Part shown: positions 37,839 through 50,982 of the stretch, piece after piece
Numbering within the stretch: the stretch's first letter is position 1
Layout of the letters: each line of letters starts with the position of its first letter
Source: Adineta vaga
Taxonomy: Eukaryota; Rotifera
Direction: 5' to 3'
Assembly: GCA_021613535.1 (NCBI GenBank)
Contig: CP075497.1
Location: 4,774,001 to 4,838,000, forward strand
DNA: 64,000 nt
The notes under the pieces: model-generated
The model's database searches: none
What the model was told of the DNA's origin: nothing
Seen by the model: the letters and a program-made list of their open reading frames with translations, nothing else
Made by a program: the position numbers and the translations under genes

Positions 37839-40800
37839 TTAATCAATGCCACCATTTCCATTCTTCATCGATGATGAATTAGATGTTGTTGCAATGAACA
37901 TTGGATAGTTTTTTTCGTAATATTTTAGCATTTCAGTTAAATATTGATGAAAGACATCGACAGCAGCAGACAAAGCCGGTGAACCGAATCCATGTGTAAT
38001 AAGAGAGAAATTGGTTAATGCATCTTGAACATGAGTATCAAGCGCTGTAGGAATAGTGAGTAGATGTCGATGTGCAATTAATGATGAAGATGTTGATGAT
38101 GAACCAGGACCATGTCGAGAATTAGAGATACCATTGGATACATTCCCTGGTGATGCGACATTTACAGGTGAACGATCTTGTTTAAGTAAATCACTGAATT
38201 CTTTCGTCAATTGTCTAAATAATAGAAACAATAAAAGTTCCATGATCTGTAATTATTTTTCTCTATTTAAAAAATATATTTGCGTGACGTTTATTGGATC
38301 TCGTATATCTTATTATTTTTCTCTTTTATTCTTTCTTTTCCCGAAATAAACAGATGAATAATATAAAAAAACTCTTTTCTAACAGAGTTCATAGAAGTTC
38401 TATACAATCTACACTTATTCCAGGAAGTTCCGCAATCCATTGAGGAAGTTCAAACGGAACCGGAACATTTTCGAAAAAATGATAGATTACCAAAAAAAAT
38501 AATACTAATCTTCTGTATTTTCTCGATTATTCCTAATTGTTTCATTAAATAGATCGATCATTGTCAAGGATAACTTACTTAGCAGCTAAAACCATATTTC
38601 TTCGTGTACTAATTTCATTTGGATCTGAATGATGTCTTGCTACATAATCTGCTGTTACTTTGCTTGGAAAATCATTTTCACAAACAGTACGAAAATCGAT
38701 TGCCAATTGATTTGCTTCGCCTAGAAGAATTAAACAACAAAAGGAAATTTTTGCTTGAAATCATTGAAGATGATCATCGCCTCAAGGATTTTCTCTATTT
38801 GACCACTATAAATATACACATCTATGTATATTTGTATGTTGTGGACAGCTGATGCGTGCAACACGCATCTAGAGAGGTCAAATGATAATGAAATTTGTCT
38901 CACATTACCATTTGAAGAAAGAGAAAGATCATGATCATGATCATATTTGTCATCGTGAATTTTGATTGCTTACCTTCAACAAGAGATGTGAGTAATGTCG
39001 TTGTAGCTGCTTTACGACGACCAGCTGGTAGATTGACACCGATTTTTTCGAGTTTATTACGAAGATCTCGGCCACCATTTTTCGATTTAGCTCTAATAGA
39101 TGCGAACAAAAAAAAGAAAACAAAATTAACCCATAAGTCTTATAATTCAATCAACACCATCAAGAATGAAGAAAAGAAAAAATGCCTTAGGCTTTTTCTT
39201 TGTCGAAATAAACTACAGTGAGAGTGCCTCGTACTAATTGAGTTGACATCTCGACAGCCTGCCAAACCCATCATTTTGCTACTGCTACTACTGCTGTCGA
39301 TGTCTATTGAGGATTAGATTCTCAATAGATTTAATTTAGACAGTGTTTCTCTTCGTCTCTTACCGTCTTAAAACACCACCAAGTAAGGATGCATTGAGAC
39401 ATTCTGGTGTAGAAAGTCGTCGTTGAACTTCACTGATCGTTACTTTATATTTTGATGTTGAACTTAGAAGTGCTAGTCGGCCAGGTACTGAAAAAAAACG
39501 AAGAATAATATTTTGATGAAAGAAATAAGAGAAAAAATATTCATACCTGAACAGAAATAATCTGTGGGAGACGTTGAACCACCGCTGCCAATACCACTTC
39601 CAGAGCACATTGATGAAAAGGAACTAGAGTCTCTTGGTGGATCAGAACGGCGACCGTCTGGTAAACGAATAAATAAATAAACAAATATTAGATTAGAAAA
39701 AAAAAGTAAAATATGATTATGTCAACTTTACCTCTACTCGCCGATGATCTGTGATAAGTTGAATCACCCATTTGTAAATCATCTCCGCCGGCATTACCAT
39801 TTGAAACCGCTCCATTGAGAATCTATAGAAAGATTTTTCCATGTCAATGAACACATACATACTCAAAGTCAATCACAATATTCGTCACTCATTCTTTCTT
39901 TCTCTCTCTCTCACTCTCCTCTCTATTTCTGCTAGTATCAAGTGTTTAATGTACATGATGAAGCTGCCTGCCCACTATTGTATTTGGTTGAATGCACGAC
40001 ATCAAGGCTCTTATCAGATAGAGTGGAACAAAACTTTCTAACTTACACGAGCTGTATGATCGACAAGCGAAGTGGCCGATGTCTGATGATGTTGTGAATG
40101 ACGAGAATAAAGTTCGACCGCATGATGATGATGATGATGATGTGCATCAAGAATTGAATGATGATGACGTGCTGCAGCAGCGGTTGCTGCATAAGCTGAT
40201 GCATATGGATCGTACGATGATGTATTAAATGTATTACTACTTGGACTTGCATGTTGATGATGCATTGCTGTCGTAGTTCCGTAAGGCGATGATGATGCTG
40301 ATGAACCATTCGGTGTAGCATAGTTAAATGTTGGATAATGTTCAATAGCACTTGCTGCTGCTGCGGCATGTACATCGAATTGAGCAGCAAAAGCTGGATT
40401 AAATGGAGGTGGAAAATACGGAAATGATGGATCAGTTATGGCACCACCACGAGAACTAAGTGATGTATTGAATGGACCACCGCCAACAGATGATGACGAT
40501 GATGATGTTGGTGACGAACCATATTTGGTATCCTGTAAGGAATGAGACAAATCCATTGATATAGAAAAAATGTTGAATGAAACAAGGAAAAAAAGTAATA
40601 AGACATTGAGATAAAAAAGGACAGAAGAAAAAAGAACGAGCTAGTTAACTTAATGAATTGTTTTCTTTACTTACCAATGAAAATAATTGACATGGTCTTA
40701 TGCTATTCTATGTGTAGGTATATACATATATGTATATTTTTCTACTATGGTAGTCGACAAAAAAAAAGTTTATTCTCTTTTTAATCTTATTCTTCCTTAT

Positions 40801-40933
40801 TTTTATACTACTTTCTTTAGCTTACTCTGCCTAAGGGCCATCCGGTGCAAGAAAATAGCAGAAAACTTACGTCAGTCTGTGCACCACTACCGTTCCCACC
40901 GCCTGAATCAATTAGATCAAATGCGGATGGCAT
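37839..40933 (-). CDS. TFAP2: Transcription factor AP-2 (TFAP2 family)
   Basis: Eight exons: 40933-40871, 40532-40047, 39822-39732, 39657-39547, 39487-39364, 39092-38974, 38720-38579 and 38214-37839, all in phase, encoding 503 residues. The N-terminal half is Ser/Ala/His-rich with an aromatic-proline stretch [12 protein letters not shown] in the place of the AP-2 transactivation region. The DNA-binding/dimerisation half is strongly conserved: [69 protein letters not shown], then [15 protein letters not shown] and [16 protein letters not shown] of the helix-span-helix. AP-2 factors bind GCCN3GGC sites as dimers and control ectoderm and neural development. His runs come from ATG/ATC triplet repeats. 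I start at MPSAFDLID because its donor joins in phase to an acceptor CTTACAG; the frame at 40556 inside that intron is an alternative start. More 5' exons may exist. Confidence 0.95.
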
Positions 40934-43900
40934 ACGATGATGTTGTTGAAGTTTTTTTCTTATTCTTCTTCGTTCTCAGGAGTGCTATGTTCGCGCTCTC
41001 CTGCGGCAGTTCGACGATCGATGATGAGATGACAACAATAAACACCCGAAGCAAAAAATGCACGACGATGGAATTATACGTGTATGTGTATGTCTTTGTC
41101 GTGATGCACGCAAATACACAGTGAAGAAAAAAAACGAGAGAGAAAGAGAAACAGAGAAGGAGAAAAAAAGTTAGCGAGAGAAAAGAATTGACAAACACAA
41201 ATGATGACGATCGATATGATGACAACGATGATGTCCGATTTCCTTCGCGTTTATTTTTACTCTTATTGCTAGCGGCCAAATTTTATAACAATATGAGTGA
41301 GAGAGAAAGAAGTCAACCTGTATTGATAGAAAAAGAAAATAAATAAATAAATATTTTACATCATACACAAAATAAACGTACGAATTCTGTTCTTCCTTCT
41401 TCTTCCTTTTTTTTGTTCGACAAGCAGAACTTGATGTATGTGCACTGAGCCGAGCGGATTTCTTTTCTCCTACATTTGTTCGTTCTCTGTTTTCGACCAA
41501 TCGTGCCCTAAGGCATGATACAAGCTCGCATAAGCCAATCGGCAAAATTCGCTGCGTCCTCGGGCATCAGCGATTGGGTGAACGATTTTTTTTTCTTCTC
41601 CTTCTCTTCCACTCTCTCTCCTTGTCTTCTTACATCCGTTTTCCTTTTCCTTCTTATACGTTCGATCCAAAATACGAGCGAACGAGAAAAGAAAAATAGC
41701 TGCTACTAATAAACTCATCCTATGATCGATGTGCAAAGATGTTCGTAGTGTGCTGGGTCGTTTCTCTTCTACTTCTTCTTCTTCTTTTTCTTTTCCAAAC
41801 GTTCTGTTGCTATTGCTACCACCACCATCATCATCATCATCATTGATTCCGGCTATTAGTAATAGTAAAGGAAAGAGAAAAAAAGAAGATGCTCGCAACT
41901 AAACCAATATCCGGTGTAGCGGTCAGCATTTGCAAACATGCTTACACGCATAAAACAAAGAATATAGCACCGGAAGCGTGAAACAGAGAGATCTTTCAAT
42001 GACAACAACGTCTACATTTAGACACATACATAGATGGACACAGAAAAATGTCCAAGAGTGTCTCAAGTGTTGTTGTGCGCGATGAAGGGATCAAGAAGAA
42101 AAAAAAGGAAGAAATGAGTAGAATTGATGTTAGTTGTACACGGAAGCATAAACTTAGAAAGAGATATACAACGAGTTTTGAGTTGATTAAATCGTCAGAT
42201 AAGCCGACAAACGACCGAACAGGTGATGGTGATGCATCAAGGTGTATTCAATCTTAAAATCGTAAGCTTCTTTTCAGACAGGTGATGTGATGAGATGCAG
42301 AAAATATCTTCTTCCACAAGAAAAGCATAGAATCTTTTCTTGTTTAAAAATAGAAGAATATTCATCATCATCAGTCTATTGAGAAAATGATAAATTGTTT
42401 TGTTGGATTATAAAAAATCTTAATTGTGATATTCGATCTTCCTCCATGCAATGCTGACTAACTATACAAAAGTATTAAATTTAACTCCATGGATGTGTAT
42501 ACTGATGCAACATTTCTCATATTTTAGATCAATTTAAAAACAATGTTAATCATTCATTTGAGTAGACATCTTGAAATACGATCGGACTAACTTGTCATCT
42601 AATTTTAAATGCTGAAAAATATGTTTCTAAACTTATAAACCATCAAACTTAGAGAAAAAAAGACATTTTTTAAATAAGAAACATATTTCTTTTAATTATT
42701 CTTTAACAAATTTTGCATGTAATCTTCTTTCTTAAATATGAGGAGTTTTTTTTTGACACTCGCTAAGAATGATTATTAGTTTTTGTTAAATAACCATGTT
42801 TCACTTTCTATATTGCTGTTCTGAATAGATAATTTTGAAAACACATACACGCACATATTGCATTCTCTCTCATGGGGAGGCGGCCGAATCACGTAATGCA
42901 TTGACAATCTTCGCATATTCGATTGCGATTTTATTGATTGTGCCTAACGAAGCTTGACGTGGTGTCACGCGCGGTGACATCTTCATAAATTTTCTTCTTC
43001 TTCTTCTATTTCATTTTGTATGTTAATAGATATATACAACGCATTAAGGAAAATGATTTTCACGCCTTGGAAAAACACATTAACTTCTTCTTCGTCGTTG
43101 TCAGACAGATAGTTTTATTGTCGAAAAAAAGAAGATGCTCATTGGCGTTACCGAATTGCTATGTAGTTTATCGACTTTATATCTAAATACCCTCTAGCGA
43201 CAGATATAGTAAAGAATTGATTCAAAGAACGTGTGGCAGATTTTATCTTTTTAACGATGCAAGTCAGTCTAAGAAGGTGCGATATTTTCAATTGACAAGT
43301 CTAGTTAGCTTTATTTTATAATATACATAGACGAAAAGATGCTTTATTTATTATACAAATTTTTCTCATTAGAATCGGAAGAAATATGACACACACGTTC
43401 AAGTAGTTACTGTTTGTTCATTAGAAGATAATAGAAGCATGAAAATGCGGCAGTATATCTTCTCGTTTTGTAATCTGAGCGAAGTGAATCTCATCTATCT
43501 TCAGAAGAAGAAGAAGAAATGATTGTATATATATTTAAAGAAGTCGGGTTCCGCTTTTTTGCAATTCATAATAAATAATCAAACTCACCTGATGGTATGG
43601 CAAAAGCACCATATTAAATTTGTTGTTGTTCGTTTATATGAATAATTTTTATGATATGGCCTTAAGACAAGTTTACAAATAGGAAATCGTTTCTTTTTCT
43701 TCGTATCAATACAGTCATTGGTCAATATATTTAGAGTTTATATTAATGATTTTTCTTCGTTCTCTCTCTCCCTCTCTCTCTCTCTTCTCCCTTTCTTCTT
43801 CCTATTGGAGGTATCAATCGAACAAGAAGTTTCTTCTCTTTTTTTATGTTGTAGAAATACAGTTAGCTTTAATATTTGAAGTTCATCTTATGAATTTGAT

Positions 43901-45983
43901 TCTGTTTTATTGAGAAAAATAAGGCTGGGAAAAGATTATCAATCATTACCTCCTCCCGATCAATAAGCACTCCTTGCACTTTTTGAGTACGTCATTGAAC
44001 TAGTTGTTACTGGTGTATATATGCCGACTTTGCTTCTATACACTTTTCACATCATACATTTAAAGCTACTGATCATTGTTGTCGAGAATAAGTGGCTCTC
44101 TTTTCTGATAGTGCGCTTAGATTTGATATTGATAATAACAATTTAACATTGAAAGTAAAAGGAAAGTCGTTCCACTTAATGGCGACAAGACTTTTTTTTC
44201 TTAATCATGTCGCATTGAATGATTGAATTGAATCTATATTAAAATGAAAAACTAAAGCTTTCAATTTTTATTTTCAATACATTGACAAGAAAAATCAATC
44301 ATCGTTCATATAATGATGTGTGAAATGTAATCATGAATATGTATTGATAGTGCTGAATTTTATATTGTTATTCAAGCTAAAACACCTTTCACTATCTAAA
44401 CAAAAGCTCGTGTCTGAGAAAAAACACAAAATGACGAGAATAATGTTTTAAAATAACAATCAATAGTGAGTGATTTTTTCAAGATATTTTTGTTTTCAAA
44501 TAATCACAGACATATACATCGACATTTTCTCTTTCACTAGTTAGTGGCGTCAGTGAAAAACATCCGGAAATGGATATATATATATGTGCCTCGTCGAAAT
44601 ATTCAATGCAGGAAATAGATTCAAAACAGAAAAACTAATAATAACAACGACATACTCCGTCAATTTAGCTCAAAAACATTCTTTTAAACGAACTAATTAG
44701 AGAGATAGATATAAATAATGTCTATCCTGCTGTGCACATGCCAGCTCACATTCTTTTCCTACGTTTGATCTCCATGTAATATGACATCATACATACACAT
44801 ATATGATTATGTCGTCGTTCAAGATGACTCGTTTTGCTTTTGGTGCCTTTTAATCAAATCAAATTGGTCGTATGTATCTATCTATTGAGTTCTCGATCAA
44901 CAAGTCTCTTGCTGAGATACATCAATGCCGCATATTCGTTTGATAGTTCATATATAAATACAATTTTCTTCATCGAGTATTTTGACTCTTATGATGAATT
45001 GTAAGAAAATAGAATGAGTGAATAGGGGAGTCCATTGATGGTCAATTGACGAACGAAGAAAATGACACTTAACACAAATATGTGAAGATGATATCAACAA
45101 AAAAGTATCTTATTGAAAAATCTTAATTGAAATGTGCCCAGCTTGTTATATAGGATATCAGATCGAATAAAATCATCGACCTTACGAAGTGAATGATGGC
45201 TGAAAACTCGTATATGAAAGGTAAGCATGCAAGAATAAAACAAGGACGTCAATGATATAATAAACACGATTCATTTTATTCATAATATCTATAAATTAAG
45301 ATCTATATCAATCTAATAAATTCTTTTCTTTTTTCAGTTATTACTATTTACAATACGAAATGAAAACTCACTAGTTAGTCCAGCTGTCGTTTGTGTTAAC
45401 TGAATTCTCGACTAACAATTGTCTAGTCATTCGTTCTCTATTATTTTATATTGATGATCATCGAGTGTTTGCTTCTTCTATGTATATTTGTACGGGTTAG
45501 TTCAAGCACGAAATTGCACATGTGTATATGTATGGTTGTATAGAAAAGATACAAGCAAAAGGAGATGAAACCTGTAATAGCTTATATTAGACATTAGTAT
45601 ACGGACGAATGCATTTCTTTGGATGATTGTTCGTTTTTATATATAGATCTATAATCTCTTTTCATGATTCTGATAAAAAAAAGAGAGACATACACATACA
45701 TCTGGATATGTCTTATCAGTAGAAAGATTTCCGTTATGCTCTGATATGAATACAAGAAAGTATTATTATCAACATCATCATCATCATCATCAGAAGAAGA
45801 AGAATTTAGAAGAGAAAATGAAAAAGATATAAAGATTGTTTACGAGTTACTGATCAATGAATTGATTAAAAATTTTTTTTTTACTTTCACCGATCTTCGT
45901 AGAATATTTGATTCTATATTGTAAGAGAAATATGAAAAATATCTCAAAAGATTAAAAAAAACTGAAATAATAACAATTGTAAT
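40934..45983. other. Gene-poor region upstream of TFAP2, about 5 kb
   Basis: It lies between the TFAP2 start and the 3' end of the GNAT gene. Open frames at 41171-41545 and 41470-41898 overlap polypurine/polypyrimidine DNA and look spurious. Microsatellites: CT-rich at about 43764-43800 and (ATC)n at 45772-45791. A slightly GC-richer stretch at 42870-42990 contains GGCGGCCG and CGCGCGG. It may hold TFAP2 5' exons and regulatory DNA, but nothing is recognised with confidence. Confidence 0.6.
45772..45791. repeat. (ATC)n microsatellite
   Basis: About six ATC units, followed by a GAA run. Confidence 0.85.
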
Positions 45984-46955
45984 TTAAAAATAATCACCTT
46001 GCCAAAACGTCGCATGTCCACTTAGATAAGCATCTTTTATTTTGTCTAAAATTTGTTGTGATAATCGAATATTTCGAATCATGGTATGATCATTTTTACT
46101 GACAGTTACAACACCAGCCCATTGATCTAATTCTTCTAAACTCATATATTGTGGTACAGTATGAAAACGAATGGTTTTGATCTGTGGATGTCGTCGATGA
46201 ATTTCATTTGCTGCTAATTTTAACAATTTCTTTTCCATATCAGCATTTGATGCTCGCCATTCTGATACATAGATATTTTCTACATTGTCTGGATGAGTAA
46301 TAACAACATAACTTTGTTCTGATAATAAGTATATAATTGTATTTTCTTTTCGCCAATTCCAACCAACCCAATGTTCAAACATGTTTACTGGCGATCGATT
46401 AAATTGATAAGTTCGAGGTTTAGTTGAATGAATATCGAGTAGAAGTTGACAATTCGATGAGAGTAGATTATTTATTGAACACCAATGTTGATGATTATCT
46501 CCTGATGAACTAAAATGATTCCATTGAACACTAATCGGTGATGGTAAAGAGATTGGTTCCCAACCAAGAACTGCATAATGTTTCGGTCGTCCAGTACCTA
46601 ATACTGATATATCAAATTGTTTACTTTGTTCCATCTTTTCAATAGCCATTCGTAATAATTCACGTGAATAGCCATGTCTTCGATGTTCTTCTAAAGTTGC
46701 AACATTTGCTATTGCACCACATAGATATTCTGTATTATCATCACGAGATCGAATATATAGACGTCGAATATGTACTGCACTAACAAGTTTCTCATCGAAC
46801 CAAGCACCTAAAGTGTCACCTTGTTGATAGAAAGGTGATGCTTCTTCAGTGAAATAACGTTCGAAATATCCTGGTTGAGTTTTAAATACGGCATACCATA
46901 AATCGATCGCTTGTTGTTGTTCATGTTTTTCAACAGGACGATAAATAACTGACAT
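45984..46955 (-). CDS. Intronless GNAT-family N-acetyltransferase, microbial type
   Basis: A single open frame of 323 residues with no intron, unlike nearly every other gene here. The N-terminal 150 residues carry a GNAT fold: GAWFDEKLVSAVHIRRLYIR (beta4), CGAIANVATLEEHRRHGYSR with the R-R-x-G-Y acetyl-CoA pyrophosphate loop, ELLRMAIEKME, and HYAVLGWEPI near the end of the fold. About 170 further residues form a second region ending ATFWQGDYF. The layout recalls Eis-like or LYC1-like acetyltransferases of bacteria and fungi, which modify amino groups of small molecules or lysine; the substrate cannot be read from sequence. It is 710 bp downstream of PEPC on the same strand. Composition matches the host, so any transfer is not recent. 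A bacterial versus fungal source is unresolved. Confidence 0.78.
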   Translation of the reverse strand: MSVIYRPVEKHEQQQAIDLWYAVFKTQPGYFERYFTEEASPFYQQGDTLGAWFDEKLVSAVHIRRLYIRSRDDNTEYLCGAIANVATLEEHRRHGYSRELLRMAIEKMEQSKQFDISVLGTGRPKHYAVLGWEPISLPSPISVQWNHFSSSGDNHQHWCSINNLLSSNCQLLLDIHSTKPRTYQFNRSPVNMFEHWVGWNWRKENTIIYLLSEQSYVVITHPDNVENIYVSEWRASNADMEKKLLKLAANEIHRRHPQIKTIRFHTVPQYMSLEELDQWAGVVTVSKNDHTMIRNIRLSQQILDKIKDAYLSGHATFWQGDYF

Positions 46956-47665
46956 GTTAATTTTCTCTACTTAAATGAATACTATCTAAGAAAGATAAAT
47001 TACTAATAAGAGAAAAGAGAATAGTATATCAAATCTATTGAATATCAGTCTGAATGACAACGAATTATTTAATCGTCGTTACATTTATAAAGTAAACTTT
47101 GCATCTATACTCTATGTTATGACTAAATTCTTTCTCGTGTACAAAGTCTGCTTTTCACCTATATATGCTCTACCGTTAGAGTAGATATTTAGTCTTTATC
47201 ATAAAATAGAAAAAAAGCGTTATTTACGTATAACAAAGATACGGTTGTTTTGTGTTTGTAAGTGTACTTTGTACTTCTACTTTGGAGTCATAGACTCGCG
47301 TATATTGCCCTTTTGAGTGAAAGTTATTATTCTATATATAGACAAATATTTCGAAAGTAAAGATGGAAAAGTTCCAAGAATATGAGGTGTCGCTGACTCT
47401 ATTGAAGGAGATATTAAAGGATAAAAAGTTTACTATTTGTCCTACAACGGATAATGTTGTAAACTTATACTTTTTTTTTACATATTTCAATGATTCATAA
47501 CGGGATATTTTGATGTCACTCCCTTTTCTAGAATGGAAACTTCTGAAATAAAAGACAATAAAAATTTTGAGTATTTTCTTTCAAACCCATGCTTGAATAT
47601 ATATAAAAAAAACTTCAAATATCTGTCAAAATCATATAGAAAATCAGTTTAAAATACAATTCATC
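46956..47665. other. Intergenic region between PEPC and the GNAT gene, 710 bp
   Basis: AT-rich; it must hold the PEPC 3' end and the GNAT promoter. No repeats, mobile-element ends or RNA genes are recognised at this junction. Confidence 0.6.
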
Positions 47666-50600
47666 TTATCCTGTATTTCTAAGACCTGCTGCAATTCCTG
47701 CCATAGTAGTCATCATTGCTCTGGAAATATCTGCTGGTATATCATTCTTATTCTTATTAAGATTTCGTTGCATTAATTCAGCTTGTAAGCCATGCAATGG
47801 TTCAATGTAAAGATTACGTAATGAAATAATATGTGCAAGTTGTGGTGCTCGTTCTAATATCTCTTTCTGATCCGTAATATGAAGAACAAGTTCACGTATA
47901 TGATGAAGTCTTTCACGTAAAGATTCACTTAATTTTTGCATGGACGAATTTGGTTCAATGAGTCGTTGTTCATAGTAGGCAGTAATATCTGTATCTGCTT
48001 TAGCAAGAACCATTTCAAGCATATTTATATACATTCGAAAGAAAGGCCATGATTTAGTCATTTCACGTAAACGTTCAATACCATCTTGATTTGTTTTGAG
48101 ATATTCATCGAATGCATCGTCTGTACCTAACCATGCAGGTAACATGAGTCGAATTTGTCTATAAAAAATCGATATGAATAAAGTAGAATCGAACTTTATG
48201 GATAGTTATACGTACGTCCATGCAAATATCCAAGGAATAGCTCGTAATGTTTCAACACCACCATCTTGTTTACGTTTAGCTGGTCGAGAACCAAGTGGAA
48301 GTTGTGAAAGTGCATTCAATGGAGTAATTCTTCGGAAATATGGAACAAAATCTGGATTCTTACGAATAATTGAATTGTAAGTTTGATGTGCTCGACTTGC
48401 TAATTTGTTCATTTCTTCACGCCAAGTCTCTTTTAATGTTGGCATTGGTAGTAAAGTTGCCTCTAAAACAGCACTGGCATAGATTTCCATGGATAGAACA
48501 GCTAAACCAGGTAAACCGAATTTAAATCGAATCATTTCACCTTGTTCTGTTACACGAATACTATTGTTAACTGAACCGGGTGGTTGTGATAAAATAGCTA
48601 AGAGATAAACGATCAAAATCCTCTGTTTATCTATATTTCTTCAATATACCTGCACGTGCTGGACCACCACCTCTACCAACGGTACCACCACGACCATGAA
48701 ATAATGTTAATGCAACACTATGCTTTTGACATACTTCTAATAAACGTTCTTGAGCTCGATATTGTGCCCAAGCAGCTGCTAATTGACTAAAATAGAAAAA
48801 AACACAAGAAGATTTCTTTTGACTACAGAAATCTTTATCTTTATCTTTACCCTGCATCTTTCGCTGAATCAGAATATCCAATCATAACTTCTTGTTTATT
48901 ATTAATAAGTTCTCGATAACCTTCAATAGATAACAATCGATCAATAACAACACTTGAACGATCCAAATCATCCAATGTTTCAAATAATGGTGCAATCTTT
49001 GATAGAATACTCGGATAAGAAATGAACAACATCACAAAGAATTCTTACGGGTAATGTTTTTCCATTGGCCATTTCTTTCATAAATAATGCAACTATTAAG
49101 ACATCTGATGGTTGTCCTGCCATTGATATGACATAAGTTCCTAGTGCTTCTTTACTATGTTTTCTTCCAATAATTTGAAACGTATCTAAAACTTCTTGAG
49201 TATCTGCTGTCCATTTTTGTCGATACGGTATCAATGGTCGTTTAGAAACAAGTTCTTGAAGTAAAAAAGTTTGTTTTTTCTCTTCATTCCATTCCGAATA
49301 TTTCTCTTCATTAGGAAGAATAAGTGATAAAATTTCTTCTAAAGCTTCCGTATGTCGTGTAGATTCTTGTCGTAAATCAAGTTTTGTTAGAGTAACACCA
49401 AAACAAGCTAAACGACGTAGTGTATCCAATAAGATACCATTAGCAATCAGATTCAGTTTATTTTCACATAATGATCGATAACAAATTTCTAAAGGTTCTT
49501 GTAATTGTTTATATGAATGAATTAAATTAGTATTTTCAGGAATTTCAAACGTTTTTGCATCTAATTGAGCTTTTAACCAATCACGTGTTGTTCGAGTTTG
49601 ATGTATTAATCGTTTTAAAAGAACTCGATAAGGTTCCTTTGCATTTTTATCATCGATTAAATTCAATAACTCATCTCTATAAATTAAAAAAGAAAAAGAG
49701 TTGTGAAATCCATTCTTTCTTTCTAGAAATGTTGTGTAACATACGAAGCTTTAGTCATGGATAATTGATCTTTAAGATTTTCCAAATCAGAAATATAAAG
49801 TTCAGCTGCTTGCCAACGTGCAAGTAATAAAACTTCTGTAGTTACAGTAGCAGTTACATTTGGATTACCCTAAATAATGTTAACAATCATCACGAATGAA
49901 TACTAGTTATGCGAGTAAAGACTTACATCTCGATCACCACCCATCCATGATGCAAATCGAATTGGTGAGGCATACAATGGTAAACGTTTACCAGTTGTTT
50001 CAAGAAGTAAATGATCGAGATTTCGTGAAAAAGTTGGAAGTGCTTTCCAAAGAGATGTTTCAATAACAGCAAAGCCCCATTTTGCTTCTACGAAATCAAA
50101 AGATATGAATGAATATCAATCGTTTTCATACAAAAGCACAGATTTTACCATCAACAGGTGATGGTTTTTCGGTTCGAAATTCATTCGTATGCCATGCTTG
50201 ACTAATTAATTCTTCTAAACGTTCCTTGGTACGTTGAACCGTTCTAGAAATAGATCTGGTATCATTTTCAATATTTAACATTTCAAGTACTCCTAAACAT
50301 TCTTCAATCAAATCATATTTTCGAATTAATGTTCGTCGTATTGTTTCTGTTGGATGTGCAGTTAAAACTAAGTCAATCCTCATTTTCGAAAATGTTTCAT
50401 ATAGTAATTCTTTTGCATTGTTCTTTTCTTTTTCAACATGTTTAAATACATCGATAAGTGATATACCATTAGCTCCACTACGATTGTAATCATCGATTCT
50501 TTTCGAATGAACTCGATGATGTTGTTCAGCAATATTAGTTAATTGAAGAAATTGATTAAATGCACGTGCTACCGGTAAGAAATGTTTCTCGGGAAGATTG

Positions 50601-50982
50601 CGTAAATAATTATGCAGTTGTGCTCCATTATCTTGTCGTTTTGCATAAGTACGAATTGTTTCGATTTTTCTAAGAAAATCTTCACCTAAATCATGAACAA
50701 TCGTTCTTCCAAGACTATCACCAAGTAATCGAATGTTAGCACGAAGTGATTCATCAACGAGATTATTTTCATTTTTGGGAGCTGGTGAATCTTTGGACGA
50801 TGCAAAAATATCCCATTGATCAACTACAATCGAAAAGAATTTTAGTTATTTCGGTATAAACAGAAGTAGATGAAAATCAATGTCTAGTATAACTTACTAT
50901 TATTATTATTATTATTCAAAAATCTGAATTGATCTTTCACATTTGTCGATGATAATAAAAGACACCGGGAAGTACGAAGCAT
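47666..50982 (-). CDS. ppc: Phosphoenolpyruvate carboxylase, bacterial type, with introns
   Basis: Nine exons (50982-50898, 50823-50149, 50087-49927, 49869-49745, 49676-49049, 48996-48851, 48786-48650, 48597-48216, 48158-47666), all in phase, encode 943 residues; E. coli PEPC has 883. The enzyme carboxylates PEP with bicarbonate to oxaloacetate, an anaplerotic step. The catalytic His lies in [14 protein letters not shown]; other active-site blocks are [52 protein letters not shown] and [14 protein letters not shown]. Residues of the E. coli aspartate-inhibition site also seem kept: the Arg of HGRGG, Lys in LAKAD, Arg in SLRNLY and Asn in the C-terminal RNTG. There is no plant-type phosphorylation motif. 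The first exon ([16 protein letters not shown]) is an added, basic, presequence-like extension ending in an Asn run. Animals normally lack PEPC; a transferred bacterial gene that gained introns is the best explanation. Confidence 0.95.

Noticed and set aside
40119-40142. ATG/ATC triplet run as a CRISPR-like or satellite repeat
   Set aside because: It is the coding His run in TFAP2 exon 2. No CRISPR-type repeat-spacer array exists anywhere in the window, as expected for a nuclear eukaryotic sequence.
41470-41898. 142-residue minus-strand frame with a signal-peptide-like start upstream of TFAP2
   Set aside because: It overlaps polypurine/polypyrimidine and ATC-repeat DNA, which creates artificial hydrophobic and charged runs; no homology or splice partners.
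47666-50982. PEPC as bacterial contamination in the assembly
   Set aside because: Eight phase-consistent GT-AG introns with host-like size and composition lie within it, which bacterial DNA would not have.
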